This document shows positions 9,395-19,914 of a stretch of DNA of 64,000 nt, piece by piece. This DNA is from Chara braunii (lineage: Eukaryota; Streptophyta; Charophyceae; Charales; Characeae): positions 1,147,926 to 1,211,925 of the forward strand of contig BFEA01000375.1 in assembly GCA_003427395.1 (NCBI GenBank), written 5' to 3'. The translations under genes and the position numbers were made by a program. Position 1 is the first letter of the stretch. Every line of letters begins with the position of its first letter. The notes under the pieces were generated by a model that worked only from the letters and a program-made list of their open reading frames with translations, had not been told where the DNA came from and did not search any database.

Positions 9395-12171
9395 TCAAGA
9401 CACCTCGAAGACCAAGTCCATTCTTGTCGCAGTGCCAGCCACCCTCATCTCCAAGAAGTCTGGCTCCCACAAGAAGCTTCCGTGCTTAACCAGAATTGCT
9501 GCACTTTCTGCCACTCTCTCCGGCGCCACCTCCCCTCCAAAAAGGTCGTAGGGGATGGTTTCCACCACCTTCCAAGGCATCCAAACCAAGTCCCCCTTCA
9601 GGTCTGCCTCGCTGTGCATTTTGATGCGGATGGGTCTGAAGTCCACTTCCTGGGTGATGCCTCTTGCGTCTTCCCATACTTCTTTTTCATCATTAATATC
9701 GCGAACTACATACACTCTTGATGGTATGTGGTCGGATATCGCTTCTTTCAGCGCATCGCCAGTGAAATTAGCTTGAGGGAGCGATGGATTGCCACCTCCC
9801 AAGTGGAATAGGTGTCATTCCATTTGCAGGGCAGGACCGTTCTTTGCCTTGGTTCGTTCTTGGCGTCCAACTTGGCCGCCGCTTCAATCTCCTTTTGACG
9901 TGTTTGAGCTATCCTTCGGAGATTGATCGCTCCCTCGTCCAGCTGTGTGTTCTGATCCCTCAGTGTGTGAATCTGCGCCTGTATTTCCGCTGTCTGCCGC
10001 CTCAGGTCATCCGCCTCAGTGTGTCTTCTGCCGCTTCTTCCTGACTGCCCTGTGTACCTTCCATCGTATCCTGCTGCTGGTCCCCTGCGTTTCCCTCTTT
10101 GTTTTTTCCCTGCGTCCATTGTTTTTTGCTTTGCTTCCTTTCTTCCTTCGTTTGGTACGACTTGGGCCACTCGAACTGTTTCATATATGCAGACTCGCAG
10201 ACTCAGATTTCATTCTTGTTGCGCTGAGCTTTCCATATGCTCTGTGCAAAATTCATTGAGTTCCTGCTCACGTTGTAATATCGCGAATTTATTTCCCGTC
10301 GTGACTGGTTCTGCTTCTGACGTGGCCTGATGCAAATTTCGGAGATGCTTGTGATGTGCCAATCTCACCTCGCATTCCACCCTGCGCTCTCCTGCCAACA
10401 GCTGGACACACCTTACCCACCAGTCTAGCGCGTCTTGGTCTTCATCTTCCTCATCCGCCCATTCTCCGTCGTCATCCTCCTCTTCCTCTTCGCTCTCCTC
10501 CTCCTTCTCCCCTTCTTCTCCCATTGCTTGGGAGTCCCTCTCGTCGTTGTAGCCTGACTGTTTGCTAGGATCCCGACTCTGCATTTCCATGTCTGTGGAT
10601 TTAGTCCCATCCTTATCCTTTTCCTCGGGTTGGCTTGTTCTCCCTGAGTCCCTGGGATTCCTCCTGCTGATGTGTCCATTATGTCTCCAGTTTGGCTGCT
10701 TGATTCCTGGTGGGACTGGACCTCCCCCCCCCTTACATGCCCGATCCTTCTGACTGGGCCCCTTTGGCTCGTTGTTCCTCCTCTTCCGGATCCTCTTCCT
10801 GGGCCTTCCTTTTCAAGGAGGTGGCTAGGATTGAGTTATCCCCCTCCTTTCCCTCACAGTCCATGTCCGTCTGCTTATCTGTCTCATCTTTTTGTCTTTT
10901 TGCTTCCTCCCTTGCTTCTTTGTTCGCCATGAAGGCCGATTCTGCTGCCAAACCTACCTTGTGCAGTTCCTCCATTATCTGCAGCCTTTGTCTGTCGTCT
11001 TGCAGCATGCTTCCGTCCACCATTGGCTTGACCAGGAATCTTGTGCCCTTGTCTTCCATCCTTTTCGCCCCCTTTTGCATCCATCTACCATCGTAGGGCG
11101 GATAGATGTCCGGCTTGTTGTGCGGTGTCCCTGATAGGACCCATACCCACTTATGGGTTTTCAAGGTTGTCATCAAAAACCCATCCCCTATACTGTGACG
11201 CATCAATGTACCACACCCCGGGTTTATTGTCGCATTCCGCCAACATCGACATCTTAGTGGCGTCTGCTTGTTGCCCTCGCTCAGCTGGGGCCACTGGTTC
11301 CCCAAATGCCCCCTGCCCCTGCACCTGAAGCAAAATGGATTCGTTTTTGTGGAGACAAACACTGTTGTCTATTGTCCATCCCCTGCTCCTGACTTAACCT
11401 CCAGACAGGCAACCAGCGAATTGTCGCTCGGTGCTAAGAAATCCGGATTGGACAGAAGCCAATCGATAATCGGATTATTTGGATACTCCTCTTCCAACCT
11501 CCTCTGCGCCAGACTGTACATTCCGTCTGATAAGTTGTCAAATTGCACCCGAGAATGCTCTTTCAGCATTGTTTGCCTGTGCCTTGAGGTTTCCGCCTGC
11601 GGTGGTCTACGCGGTTTCATGGTTGGATCATCACCACCACCCCCTTGCATTTCAATGAACCCAAAGACAAGAGATGCCTTGCATAGGCCTGGTCAACGCA
11701 CAACAACATCAAGATGAATTTGCCCCTTTTGTGAAATGAGACCTGCGGTTCCATTCCTGGTATGCTCTTCAATTTCCTGATTCTCTCCACTACCCACCTT
11801 GTTTTTTCATCTTGCGAGAGCTCCCGATTTTACCTGTGAAATTGAACAATACCGCGTGTTTCTCGTACAACTCATTCAGCGTTGGAATACCCTGTTCTGG
11901 ATATTCCCACACGTCGACCTCCTGTTCCTTTCCGCCCGGCCCCTTGATTATTTCCTTCATAATCTTGATTTGGCCGGTTATTTGTGTCTTTTTCCATTAA
12001 GAAGTCCATCGCCCACTTCGATCCCGAAACACTGACGCCTGCTGATGAAGCTGCTTGCGAGGGAGCTGTTGATGACTCCCCCCCTGCCTGCATGCCTCTC
12101 TCTTTTTCGAAATCCTCCCGCTACTCGGTTGACATGGCCTTTTTTGCTGCTGATGTGCACAACTGTGCCAT
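9395..12171 (-). pseudogene. LINE ORF1, gag-like, broken
   Basis: The likely start is the ATG at 12171-12169; an in-frame TAG soon follows. Pieces in order: an N-terminal Ser/Ala-rich part (to 11872); a segment with a DWLLSNPDFL motif (11650-11369); a zinc-knuckle segment CFRCRGRGHLGNQW (11362-10733); an acidic low-complexity part (10590-10210); a Gln/Arg-rich probable coiled coil (10170-9748); and a final segment (9802-9395). The last cysteine of the CCHC knuckle is replaced by Trp, a single-base change that should abolish zinc binding. ORF1 products normally bind element RNA. Whether the last two segments belong to ORF1 or to the start of ORF2 is uncertain. Confidence 0.6.
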
Positions 12172-13084
12172 GGTTATAACCTCCTTCCCCTTAGCCCTAA
12201 CTTTTGGTTTTCTCCTTGTTTTCTTTCTTACTCCCCTTGACTCCTCCCCCTAAACCCTAGTGCTAGTCTTTTTCTTCCCTCCCTAATCTCCGCTACTCGC
12301 CCTCTATGACTGGTTGTCCCCCTGCTCCATTCCCCTCCTACCCCTTTTTAGGATTTAAAAAAAAAAAAAAAAATCCACAACACACCCTCCCGTGCTGGTA
12401 GCACTGGTAAGAGCAGACACTACTGATACCAGGGGGGAGGCTCCATCTATTGGTGGGGAGCATCACCTGCTGGAAATCGGATCCAGCGTTACGTTGTTCC
12501 TTGTGCGCTTTGCTGGCTGCTTCCGTCCGGTTTTGCTGAAGCCACTTTACCCCCGTCTCCGCTTCGTCTTCCTTACCTGCCCGCTTTGACCTCATCCTCC
12601 CCTTTTCCTCCTCCGCCCACTATGGTCGCCACCCTCTTTGTCGCTTCCTTTTAAATTCTCCTTGCCTTTCGGATATCGTACCTCCCTCCTCTGCTTTGCC
12701 CTGATATCTAACACTACTGGCGATGTATGCCCTTTACTGCTCACTCCCTCTTTTGTTATGGCTCATGTCTTCCAACACCCTTCCACCCCCCATGTCGATG
12801 CCCCCCCCCTTTCCTCGTGTGATATTGTCTTTGTCATGTATCCCCAACCCGTCACTGCCCGCTGCGGTTCACCTCCCTGGTGCCGCCTCATGACGGCACC
12901 TGACCTACTCCCTCGCGTCGTTGGAGCGATGGCTCCAAAGGCGATACGCCCCCTTCTTCGTCAAACTCCTTGAAGGTTTCCGCGATGGCGACTTCCCAGT
13001 AGTTGCACGCTAACCGGTGGCGCGAGCGCTTCCAACTGTTTCTTTTTTTTGTTCTCTTCGTTTTTTAAGTTCTTTTTTCATTCC
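12172..13084. other. LINE 5' flank and dispersed repeat
   Basis: The LINE 5' UTR probably covers the first few hundred bases. An A-run at 12356-12373 is followed by about 110 bp (12374-12490) that resembles 54230-54345: both contain CTATTGG, GGGGAGCA and ACCTGCTGGAAA in the same order. This suggests a short dispersed repeat, perhaps a SINE. The rest shows nothing recognisable. Confidence 0.4.
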
Positions 13085-13175
13085 TCTAGTTCCATCTGGT
13101 TTCGAGCTCAGGTCTTTATTTCAGCAGTTCATGGGTGTACCAACTGAGCTAGGCCCATCGGTGGGATGTGCTAAA
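13085..13175 (-). mobile_element. tRNA-derived SINE head
   Basis: On the minus strand a Pol III A box (CCTAGCTCAGTTGG) is followed 40-45 bases later by a B-box-like GAGCTCGAAACC. Similar heads occur at 51.8, 61.85 and 63.07 kb. No cloverleaf acceptor stem forms, so this is a SINE promoter rather than a tRNA gene. Its ends are not resolved. Confidence 0.5.
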
Positions 13176-13445
13176 CTGTGCTTACAAGCTGTCACGCTCT
13201 TGCATGAATGGTGTTGTCTCCCACATCAAATACTCAGTCTATAATACCTGGTGAATGATGAGCGACACACACTTGAGCAATGACGAACCGATTTAATGGA
13301 ACTGCGCACTCCACAGGTTCACGAAAAGGTGGCCCAACAAGACAGTCGAAGCCCAAAGGCTTCGCTGAATGTTACCCAAGCATCCAGCAGATCTTTTTTT
13401 TTCCCTTTTTTTCTTTTGGGCATCAAACAGATCTATAAGGGCTCA

Positions 13446-13599
13446 AACCACCAGTACACAGCCTTGCTGAAGAAAAACTCATCGCCCGTCCGAAAAAGTC
13501 AGGGCCGGGCCACCGTTGATAAATTCCATCGGCGGCCTTCGTCGCATTTCTGGCCTCCGAAAGGGGCCTGCGGCCAATGTATGGCGTGTACTGGTGGTT
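13446..13599. mobile_element. MITE, AACCACCAGTAC family, copy 1
   Basis: Terminal inverted repeats AACCACCAGTAC and GTACTGGTGGTT bound 154 bp with no coding capacity. A TA follows the right end; the left flank reads CA, probably mutated from TA. Internal GGCC-rich sequence and GATAAATT match copy 3 at 55200-55373. Confidence 0.8.
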
Positions 13600-13689
13600 T
13601 AAACCACCACTCCATCCCATGGTTACCCCGGACCCGTACCCGGACAGAGCATGAGGTCCAGCCGGACTGACGTTCGGAAAATCCGGAAA

Positions 13690-13833
13690 ATCTGGAGAAA
13701 ACAAAGAAGAAGAAGAAGAAGAGGAAGAAGAAGAGGAAGAAGAAGCGAGAGAAGAAAAGAAAAGGTTACAGAAGGTTTACAGACAGGGAGTGAATTGGGC
13801 CCTAACTACCTCAAGGCAGTATACAGCCTGTGC

Positions 13834-13888
<55 letters not shown>

Positions 13889-13889
13889 N

Positions 13890-13949
<60 letters not shown>
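13690..13949. repeat. GAA-rich tract and (TC)n microsatellite
   Basis: A purine GAA/GAG tract (about 13697-13765) is followed by a TC repeat from 13836 to 13949. The single N at 13889 marks a base-calling or scaffolding uncertainty in the repeat. Confidence 0.95.
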
Positions 13950-13953
<4 letters not shown>

Positions 13954-14124
13954 ATAGGAAATACGGTGAGATGTTATATGTGCGCAGCAACAGCGAGTTC
14001 CGCAACGACATCGACTACTGAGGACAAGTACTGCGACGGAGGTGCGATGATGAGGAGAAATTCTGCAAGGGATAGAGATTGAAGGATAGGAAGTATTTGG
14101 ACCAGGAGGGTATAAGTATGTTGA

Positions 14125-14125
14125 T

Positions 14126-14172
<47 letters not shown>

Positions 14173-14188
14173 CCATCATCACCATCAC
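14125..14188. repeat. (CAT)n microsatellite
   Basis: About 20 triplets of ATC/CAT with a few CAC interruptions at the distal end. Confidence 0.95.
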
Positions 14189-14350
14189 ATTGATCCGACG
14201 TGACAAAGGACCTCTTCGGTGGGGACGCAGATGCATCCGTCGTTAGACCAATTGTTGCAGATGCCTCTTCGGTGCCTCTTCGGTGGGGACGTTCTCCGTC
14301 TCCACCGCAGCCTCCAAGACAGGGGCGTCGATTATCCTTGAACAGCATGA

Positions 14351-14710
14351 TCTCTGCACCTCCTGCAGGGATTAGAGATCTGCTCCGCCGGCAGGCTCGC
14401 AACCATTCGGAACGACATCATCGCCTTATACACGCTAGCCAGGAATAGTACATGTCGAGTCCGATGCCCACAGTGTGGTGATGATTTCTTCAGTGTTGCA
14501 GGCCTGTGTTTGCACCAGACACAAGGTGCTGCTACGTGTGCAACATTTGCAGGACTAGCAGCCGCTCTGAGCACAGGTGCGGCTGATCAGCTTCCCCTTC
14601 CGGCATCTGGTCCACCCTTTTTTCACCCGCCTGAACCGCCCCTCTCTCATCACCTAGCCCCACTTGCTCTCCTGCCCCAAATGGCAATGACCCATCTTCT
14701 GATTACCTAA
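14351..14710 (+). pseudogene. C2HC zinc-finger segment upstream of the Josephin domain
   Basis: A frame open from 14351 encodes a helix-like stretch and then CPQCGDDFFSVAGLCLH, with a further Cys nine residues on. This is a C2HC or C2H2-like finger. The frame stops at 14708-14710. The frame of the following Josephin segment is also readable upstream of its start (NDPSSDYLMELP), with a TAA at 14725-14727. So the finger and the protease were probably one protein, now split by a frameshift near 14650-14690 and a stop. An intron is the alternative. The N-terminus is not found. Confidence 0.45.
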
Positions 14711-14736
14711 TGGAGCTCCCGGCATAAGATCTGTCT

Positions 14737-15429
14737 TTGGAGTGCATGCTAGAGCCAACGGACTCAATACAGCCGGAGGCACCAGACAAAAATAGTCAAG
14801 ACCACAATGAGTCTCCACCCCCTGTGCAAGCTGCAGAATTGAACGAATCTTCCCCTACCGTGAAAACTGCGGAATCGGATGATGTCATAGCACTACAGCG
14901 AGGCTGTTGTGCGTTCTATGCCATTAATGTATGTCTCCTTGCTTACAATTGTAACCCTTATACGGTTTCTGATTTCGCACATGTTGTCCGCTGGATAGAA
15001 GAAGAGCACCGTGCTGTCTGCCCAGAGGACGACAGTACTGCACCTGGTGTGAACATAGAAGTCCTGTCTATGGCATTTATGGGTAGGCGACTACAATTCC
15101 AACCTGCTCCACAAAACAATGTGGCAGGCATGGATCCAAATATTCGGGCATATATCTTACATCGTCCAGGTCATTTCAGTGCTCTTACATTTGCTGATAA
15201 TTCATGGATCCTATGGGAGAACGGTGCTAGGGTGCACACAGCAGGAAATATGAACTCTTTGTATCTCCAAGTGGTGGAGAATCGCTTGGTCTGGCTCATC
15301 CATCAGGAACAATATGTCAAAGAGCACTTGCAAGCACTGCACCCCGCAGAGAGCAATCCGACCGATTTTCTCTTGTGCTCATCCCCCCTCCCCTCTCATT
15401 ACTTGCTCAGCATGCCGTTGTGGCCTTGA
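14737..15429 (+). CDS. Josephin-like cysteine protease (deubiquitinase fold)
   Basis: A 230-residue frame. Residues 55-190 follow the Josephin (ataxin-3 type) pattern. The nucleophile region RGCCAFYAINVCLLAY has Cys57/Cys58 and the following Asn. It is followed by the helix FAHVVRWIEEE, the segment VNIEVLSMAFMGRRLQF, and the catalytic His and Asn in GHFSALTF (His146) and WILWEN (Asn162). All three catalytic positions are present. Josephin domains cleave ubiquitin chains. Residues 1-50 are acidic and low-complexity. The annotated start is a TTG; the first ATG is codon 4. Downstream the RING-like modules lie in another frame, so the natural protein was longer. I infer the family by motif order, not by search; a different papain-like fold is possible. 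Confidence 0.6.
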   Translation: MECMLEPTDSIQPEAPDKNSQDHNESPPPVQAAELNESSPTVKTAESDDVIALQRGCCAFYAINVCLLAYNCNPYTVSDFAHVVRWIEEEHRAVCPEDDSTAPGVNIEVLSMAFMGRRLQFQPAPQNNVAGMDPNIRAYILHRPGHFSALTFADNSWILWENGARVHTAGNMNSLYLQVVENRLVWLIHQEQYVKEHLQALHPAESNPTDFLLCSSPLPSHYLLSMPLWP

Positions 15430-16125
15430 TCTGCAATGCCTAAGTAACTGTGCACGACAGCCTTCTATACTCATGACATGCCAGCAAAATGTCATTTGTC
15501 GTCAATGTTTCCAGGAAGCTGTCATAGAAAAAGTATGTGTCTTTACTGCATTGACTACCCCCAGTGCCATCATCCTCCACATCCTCTCCTAGTTTGTCCC
15601 ACATGCGGTGTTAGTCATACACCTACGACAACCGCAGATGGATCTCCCTCTTCTTTGCCAGATGAACGACAGACACAGCAGCCCAAGGAGGAAAAAAGAC
15701 TTCTATATGAAGCACCCGCGGAGCAATGTGCTGATAGTTTATCACCACCAGGGCGAGCTGTTGCGGACCAAATCCTGCAGCAGCTGAATGCCCTTGCTTT
15801 GGACCGATCCTCCCTGTCATCGCCTGCCCATAGAGAAGGAATGAATACTGAGGAAACCCAAGAAAGATGTTCCATGCCGCTTTGTGATGACCTGCCAGAG
15901 ATTCAACTAGCATGTGGATCGCATGCCTTGTGCTGTGAGGATTATGAAGGGATAGTTCATGCGATTTTTTGCTTCCATACGTACGACGACAGTCAGTACT
16001 GTACTCATATACGGCACCCTGACATGTCATGTCCAATCTGTAGACGGGCTGGAACGGCAATGTCCACACCCGAACCAGTCCTGTCCGGTCTGAATGGAAG
16101 TATGAAGGACAGACACAAAGACTAA
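15340..16125 (+). pseudogene. RING-like zinc modules, C-terminal part of the Josephin gene
   Basis: Cys/His modules run on in two frames. The frame to about 15530 has CAHPPSPLITCSAC and then CLSNC...LMTC...VICRQCF. A run of five A after ATAG (three in the copy at 57.1 kb) then shifts the frame. The next frame has CLYC...CHHPPHPLLVCPTCG and ends with CSMPLC...LACGSHALC...SCPICRRAG. The repeated theme C-x3/4-C, C-x2-H-x2-C, then CxHPxHPxxxCPxC is RING-like, and such domains usually recruit E2 enzymes. The last module lacks the sixth ligand (Asp instead of Cys). The stop is at 16123-16125. Confidence 0.55.
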
Positions 16126-16534
16126 GGATAAGCTGAAGATCTGAAGTGAAATGAACAGTAGTATGAAGATCTGAAGAGGAATGCACAGGAGCATACCTTC
16201 CCTTTTTTTACTTGCCTCCTGTTATAACATACAAGTGGGCCGTTACGGCACACGGGGATGTGGACAGCCGCCGCTCAACCACCATCAACGTGGGCAGCCT
16301 TGTACGTGTGAGGCATAGTAAAAGAGAGCTGTTGCCCCCAAGAAACCCCAGCTAAACACAGTTGTAAACACATCTATTATGATTCACGTTGCTTGCTAAA
16401 GAGGTGAAATTATTTATTTGTTGAGCTGGCTCAACTCGTATCTACTTGTCTGGATGGAATAGGGGCTGTTGTGGGTGCATTTTTTTAAAAACACAATCAG
16501 CAACACAGCAGAATGGACTCCGGACTCAACTTGA
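16126..16534 (+). other. 3' flank shared by the Josephin/RING copies
   Basis: The segment 16190-16320 (GTGGGCCGTTACGGC, GGGGATGTGG, AACGTGGGCAGCCTTGTAC) recurs beside the copies at 56.3 kb and 61.05 kb, in the same relation to the RING end. It is therefore probably the old 3' UTR of the family. No gene lies in the remainder. Confidence 0.6.
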
Positions 16535-16542
16535 CAGATCAA

Positions 16543-16578
<36 letters not shown>

Positions 16579-16589
16579 CAGATCAATCT
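16535..16589 (-). mobile_element. Tail-only retroinsertion (poly-T with TSD)
   Basis: A run of 31 T is bounded by 11-bp perfect direct repeats CAGATCAATCT (16535-16545 and 16579-16589; the left repeat shares its last T with the run). Only AAG lies besides the T run. It reads as target-primed insertion of little more than a poly(A) tail on the minus strand. Confidence 0.65.
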
Positions 16590-17089
16590 GTTGTCAGAAA
16601 AAATGCAGATTTCTCAGTCTGGAACATTGTGAGTTATTGCAACCTGCTCCATGTGGCAGAAAAAAGTTAGACACATGTAACTGTTGGTTGACAACTTGAC
16701 AGGTCATGAGTTCGAACTGTAATTGCATCAAATGAACATGAGACACTGCCGCTCTGAATTGCCAGCTTATCCATCTCCCATCGTGTATCAGGCAGTCCCA
16801 ATAAGTTACTGTAACTAATTTGCTGAATCAGAGAGTTGGCAAAAATTGCACTCAGATCAGAAGGCCTTATGTAGAATACGTAATTGTTTCCAGCATTCTC
16901 CATGGGCTCACAAAGTTCGGTTTGAACTCAAAAAGGCCTGGGACTTTAACACTAACAGGCTAACAGCTCATTCCTGGAGCAACACCGTATGCTGTTAACC
17001 GGTCTTTTGCACCCTGACGGGGCCTGATCCCTTCGGGCCCTTTCCAGTACCTCTTTTTTTGACATCTTCTAATCTGAGTAAACTTCAGT
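16590..17089. other. No supported gene
   Basis: AT-rich DNA with a short minus-strand frame of no recognisable family. I see no element ends. Confidence 0.5.
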
Positions 17090-17240
17090 AAAGTCATCTT
17101 GTGGGCAATCTGGAAAGGCCATTACCTGAGCACGCTGAGTGACATGAGCTCGACAAACAGGAATAAGGCCGAGATTGTGCGAATGGTGGTGGACATAGAG
17201 ATCAGAACCTGCTGGATCAACATGAAGCAATTTGTTTTGT
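17090..17240 (+). pseudogene. LINE ORF2 C-terminal fragment
   Basis: The frame from 17099 reads MWAIWKGHYLSTLSD followed by a charged helix. It matches the order of residues in the C-terminal region of the LINE at 5.1-5.3 kb (ALWTIWKRRC). It is probably a 5'-truncated LINE remnant. Confidence 0.45.
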
Positions 17241-18249
17241 TACGATCTGTTTTGGGAGGTGCTTCACTAAAATATGAAGTGTAAGAGGGCAAGGTTCTTT
17301 ATTTGACATAGCCAGACTCAAGAAGAATATTCTCTATGGACGGCTGGTACACTGCAGGAAATACCACTTTCGGGACAATACTTACACTAGGTCATTTTCA
17401 CTTGTTTCCAGACCTAATTGCGGTCAGAGTCCGTCAGACACATCCAAGAAGGGCCGTAAACACGGTCAGATACATTTAAGATCGTGCTAGAGTGAGTATG
17501 CTCTCAGTTACTTCAGTACCTTTTCATTCTGAGATCAGTAGCTCGAGCAAGCATAGCAGGCATCTTGGAGTCTGTGCCAGCAATATCCCTCGTCCTTTTC
17601 CCGCGTGCTCTTGCCCCGTCTCACAAATTCGCCATAAGCCAAGTGTCCAAAGTGCACAATTGACTGCACAGGCTCTCTCTCTTCTTAAAGCCTTTCGGTA
17701 TAAGAGAGGCTTCCTATCGACTTGTATGTGCAAGTTTCCTCACAAACAGTTCTCAGGAAGATCCTTTAAAAAAAAAAAAAAAAAAAAAAAAATCATATAT
17801 AAATTCGGGGGAAAAAAAATCCTTAGTTTTTGTGACGGTGGTTCCCTCAGCCACAACGGAACGCAAGGCATTAGAGGGAGATCCATTGTATTTATCATGA
17901 ATCAGCAGTGGAAAAGGAAGCAGACTGATGCTCCCCACAATAGAATGGCACCTTGTGTGAGAAAGGAAAAGCAAAAACAAAAGGAACAGAGATTTTGTCA
18001 GATACCCCTCCTTTTCGTGGTACTTCATCTGCTGGCTGTTCAATTTCCGTGGTTCGTTGAGGGCCCAACTGACAGGGCCAACTTTGTTGAGAGCGCCCAT
18101 TAGACAGACACGAAGTTTGGGCAGTGCCCATTGCTCTAGGACAATCAGACGCCCTGACTTTGTTGAGCAGGCTGCCCCGCACCTGGCAGGCCAGTTCAAT
18201 GCACCAAGCCCATCCATTCTCCTCCCCCTCCCTCCCCCCTCCTCCCACT

Positions 18250-18250
<1 letters not shown>
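17241..18250. other. No supported gene
   Basis: Includes an A-run at 17767-17791. The longest frame (17492-18103) runs through this A tract, codes Lys-rich low-complexity sequence and shows no domain. Confidence 0.5.
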
Positions 18251-18251
<1 letters not shown>

Positions 18252-18302
<51 letters not shown>

Positions 18303-18321
18303 GAATGAATGTGCAAACATG

Positions 18322-18372
<51 letters not shown>
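18252..18372. repeat. Inverted (TC)n / (GA)n pair
   Basis: About 48 bp of TC and 48 bp of GA face each other across a 24-bp spacer, so a long perfect hairpin could form. Confidence 0.9.
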
Positions 18373-18375
<3 letters not shown>

Positions 18376-18391
18376 ACACACACTGTGTGAC

Positions 18392-19448
18392 TGTGGCATA
18401 CTGAGCATCCACACGGGCCTGCAGGGCCCGACCAGACGGAAAATAAGGGCCCTCCAGGCCCTGTGTCGTTTCAGCCTAAAAGCCTGAAAACGAGGGCCAT
18501 TTTCAGGCCCTCATAAAGTCCACTTGCCCTGAAACTCAGGCGCCAGACCAGGGTTTAGCACAGGCCATTTTTGGGCCTGTTTCAAGACAACCTTTGTTTG
18601 AACTTCAACGATAGGGTCTGCCACGTTTCGGCAATGGCAAGAGCAGCCTACCGGACGGGCCAGCACTACATAGAACTGGCCCGCCCTGGAGGCTGCAGGT
18701 AGTTCATAGGGACTTCCCAGACAGTTCACGGGCACTTCACGTGCAGGAGGCAGGACGCAGTCTTCAGGGTTCCGCAGCAGCACTCTGGAGGAGTGCTGCA
18801 GCAGTAGTAGTAGCGTTAGGAGTGGTCTTCAGCGCTGGGCGCTATGAGGAGCTAGAGTAGCGTTGGAGAGAGAGAGAGAGAGTTGGCAAAGGCCAGGGAG
18901 ACTTACCTGTGGCGCCATAGCTCCAGCTTCGTCTTCGATGTACCTGCAACCAGGCGCCACCTTCACAGGTTAGTACCCGACAGAGAGAGAGAGAGAGAGA
19001 GAGGTCTTCTTCTTCCTCTTCTAAGTCCATCTCTCCCTCACCCTCTCGCTACCTGACTTCTCAGTATCTGCAGACTACGAGAAAGAGAGAGATTGGTGAC
19101 TTTGGGACTTGACGACCTTTGGATTCAGACTCGACATTGGGATTGAGACATTGGACGAGGGATTATTTGGGACCTGTAACGAAGACTTGGTGTTGACGAC
19201 ATTCCCATCTCCCCCTCTTCTTCGTCTGATCCCCCTCCTCTTCGTCTGTGTATGGTCTGGACCTGGCGCCTTCTTCCTGTGTGTAGCGCCAGGCCCTTCA
19301 CACCTTGCGATGCTGATAATGTATGTTTGGTGTGCATTGCGACAGTCATTGGTCTGATCATTGGTATATTAGCCTTCCGCTGCGCTATCCTGTACTATGT
19401 GAGAGAAGTCGGTTCTTGTTCTGGTCTGTACCGTTACGGTATGCAACA
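18392..19448 (+). repeat. 5' LTR of element D
   Basis: A 1057-bp LTR, TG...CA, that includes GA microsatellites and a stretch of repeated GCCTGAAA/GGGCC motifs. It is homologous to the solo-like LTR at 37446-38649 and, over its last ~430 bp, to 36086-36514. Confidence 0.75.
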
Positions 19449-19451
19449 GTT

Positions 19452-19463
19452 TGGTATCGGAGT
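19452..19463 (+). other. Primer binding site of element D
   Basis: TGGTATCGGAGT begins three bases after the LTR. It resembles the tRNA-Met primer site (TGGTATCAGAGC) used by many plant LTR elements. Confidence 0.6.
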
Positions 19464-19507
19464 GGACCTCTCAATCAGAGGATCCGCCCAATCAAGGAGC
19501 CAGCTTG

Positions 19508-19509
19508 AC

Positions 19510-19547
<38 letters not shown>
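19508..19547. repeat. (TGAT)n microsatellite
   Basis: About ten TGAT/GATT units in the leader of element D. Confidence 0.95.
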
Positions 19548-19549
<2 letters not shown>

Positions 19550-19914
19550 TATTAAATAAGTAGGACTCCGTCAAATCTCTGCAAAAAAGAAAAAAATATT
19601 TTTCGCAACTTACTATCATATTAGCATTTCGTTTTCTGTTTCTCTGTGGGCAGATTAGGTGAAATAGTGAGGTTGTCATATTCTCGGAAACTAAATCTAT
19701 TCTTCTCTGAAAGTGGAACCTCCATGCTATTTTGCACAAAAAAAAAAATCAAGATCGCATTTTTTTGAAAGCCGAAACTTTGCGAACTTGCCTAGATCTC
19801 GCTCATAGTACTCCTCCGTAATGCCTCACTGATATCAAAAAAAAAGAAAAAAAAAGGGGGAGGGATCCTCTTCCTTTTATTTTTATTTTATTTTATTCTG
19901 CTCATTAGGACCGG
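19548..19914 (+). other. Leader of element D up to the insertion of A
   Basis: Non-coding AT-rich DNA with A-runs and a TTTTATTTTA tract. It ends in CCGG (19911-19914), the 4-bp target copy of element A. Confidence 0.5.

Larger units (their letters stand above)
4964..12171 (-). mobile_element. Decayed L1-like LINE with ORF1 and ORF2
   Basis: A non-LTR retrotransposon read from 12171 down to 4964. ORF1 is gag-like, with a zinc knuckle. ORF2 has the order AP endonuclease, reverse transcriptase, connection region, then zf-RVT, as in plant L1-type elements. The frame is broken by many stops and shifts, so it cannot encode working protein. No target-site duplication was found. Related 3' fragments lie at 17090-17240 and 54560-55640, so the family has multiplied here. 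Confidence 0.85.

Noticed and set aside
13085-13175. tRNA gene on the minus strand
   Set aside because: The A box is present but the T-arm is worn and no acceptor stem forms. SINE-derived.
13836-13949. Long Ser-Leu and Arg-Glu repeat proteins
   Set aside because: They are translations of the TC/GA microsatellite. The same applies to similar frames at 18.3, 27.7, 38.3 and 40.3 kb.
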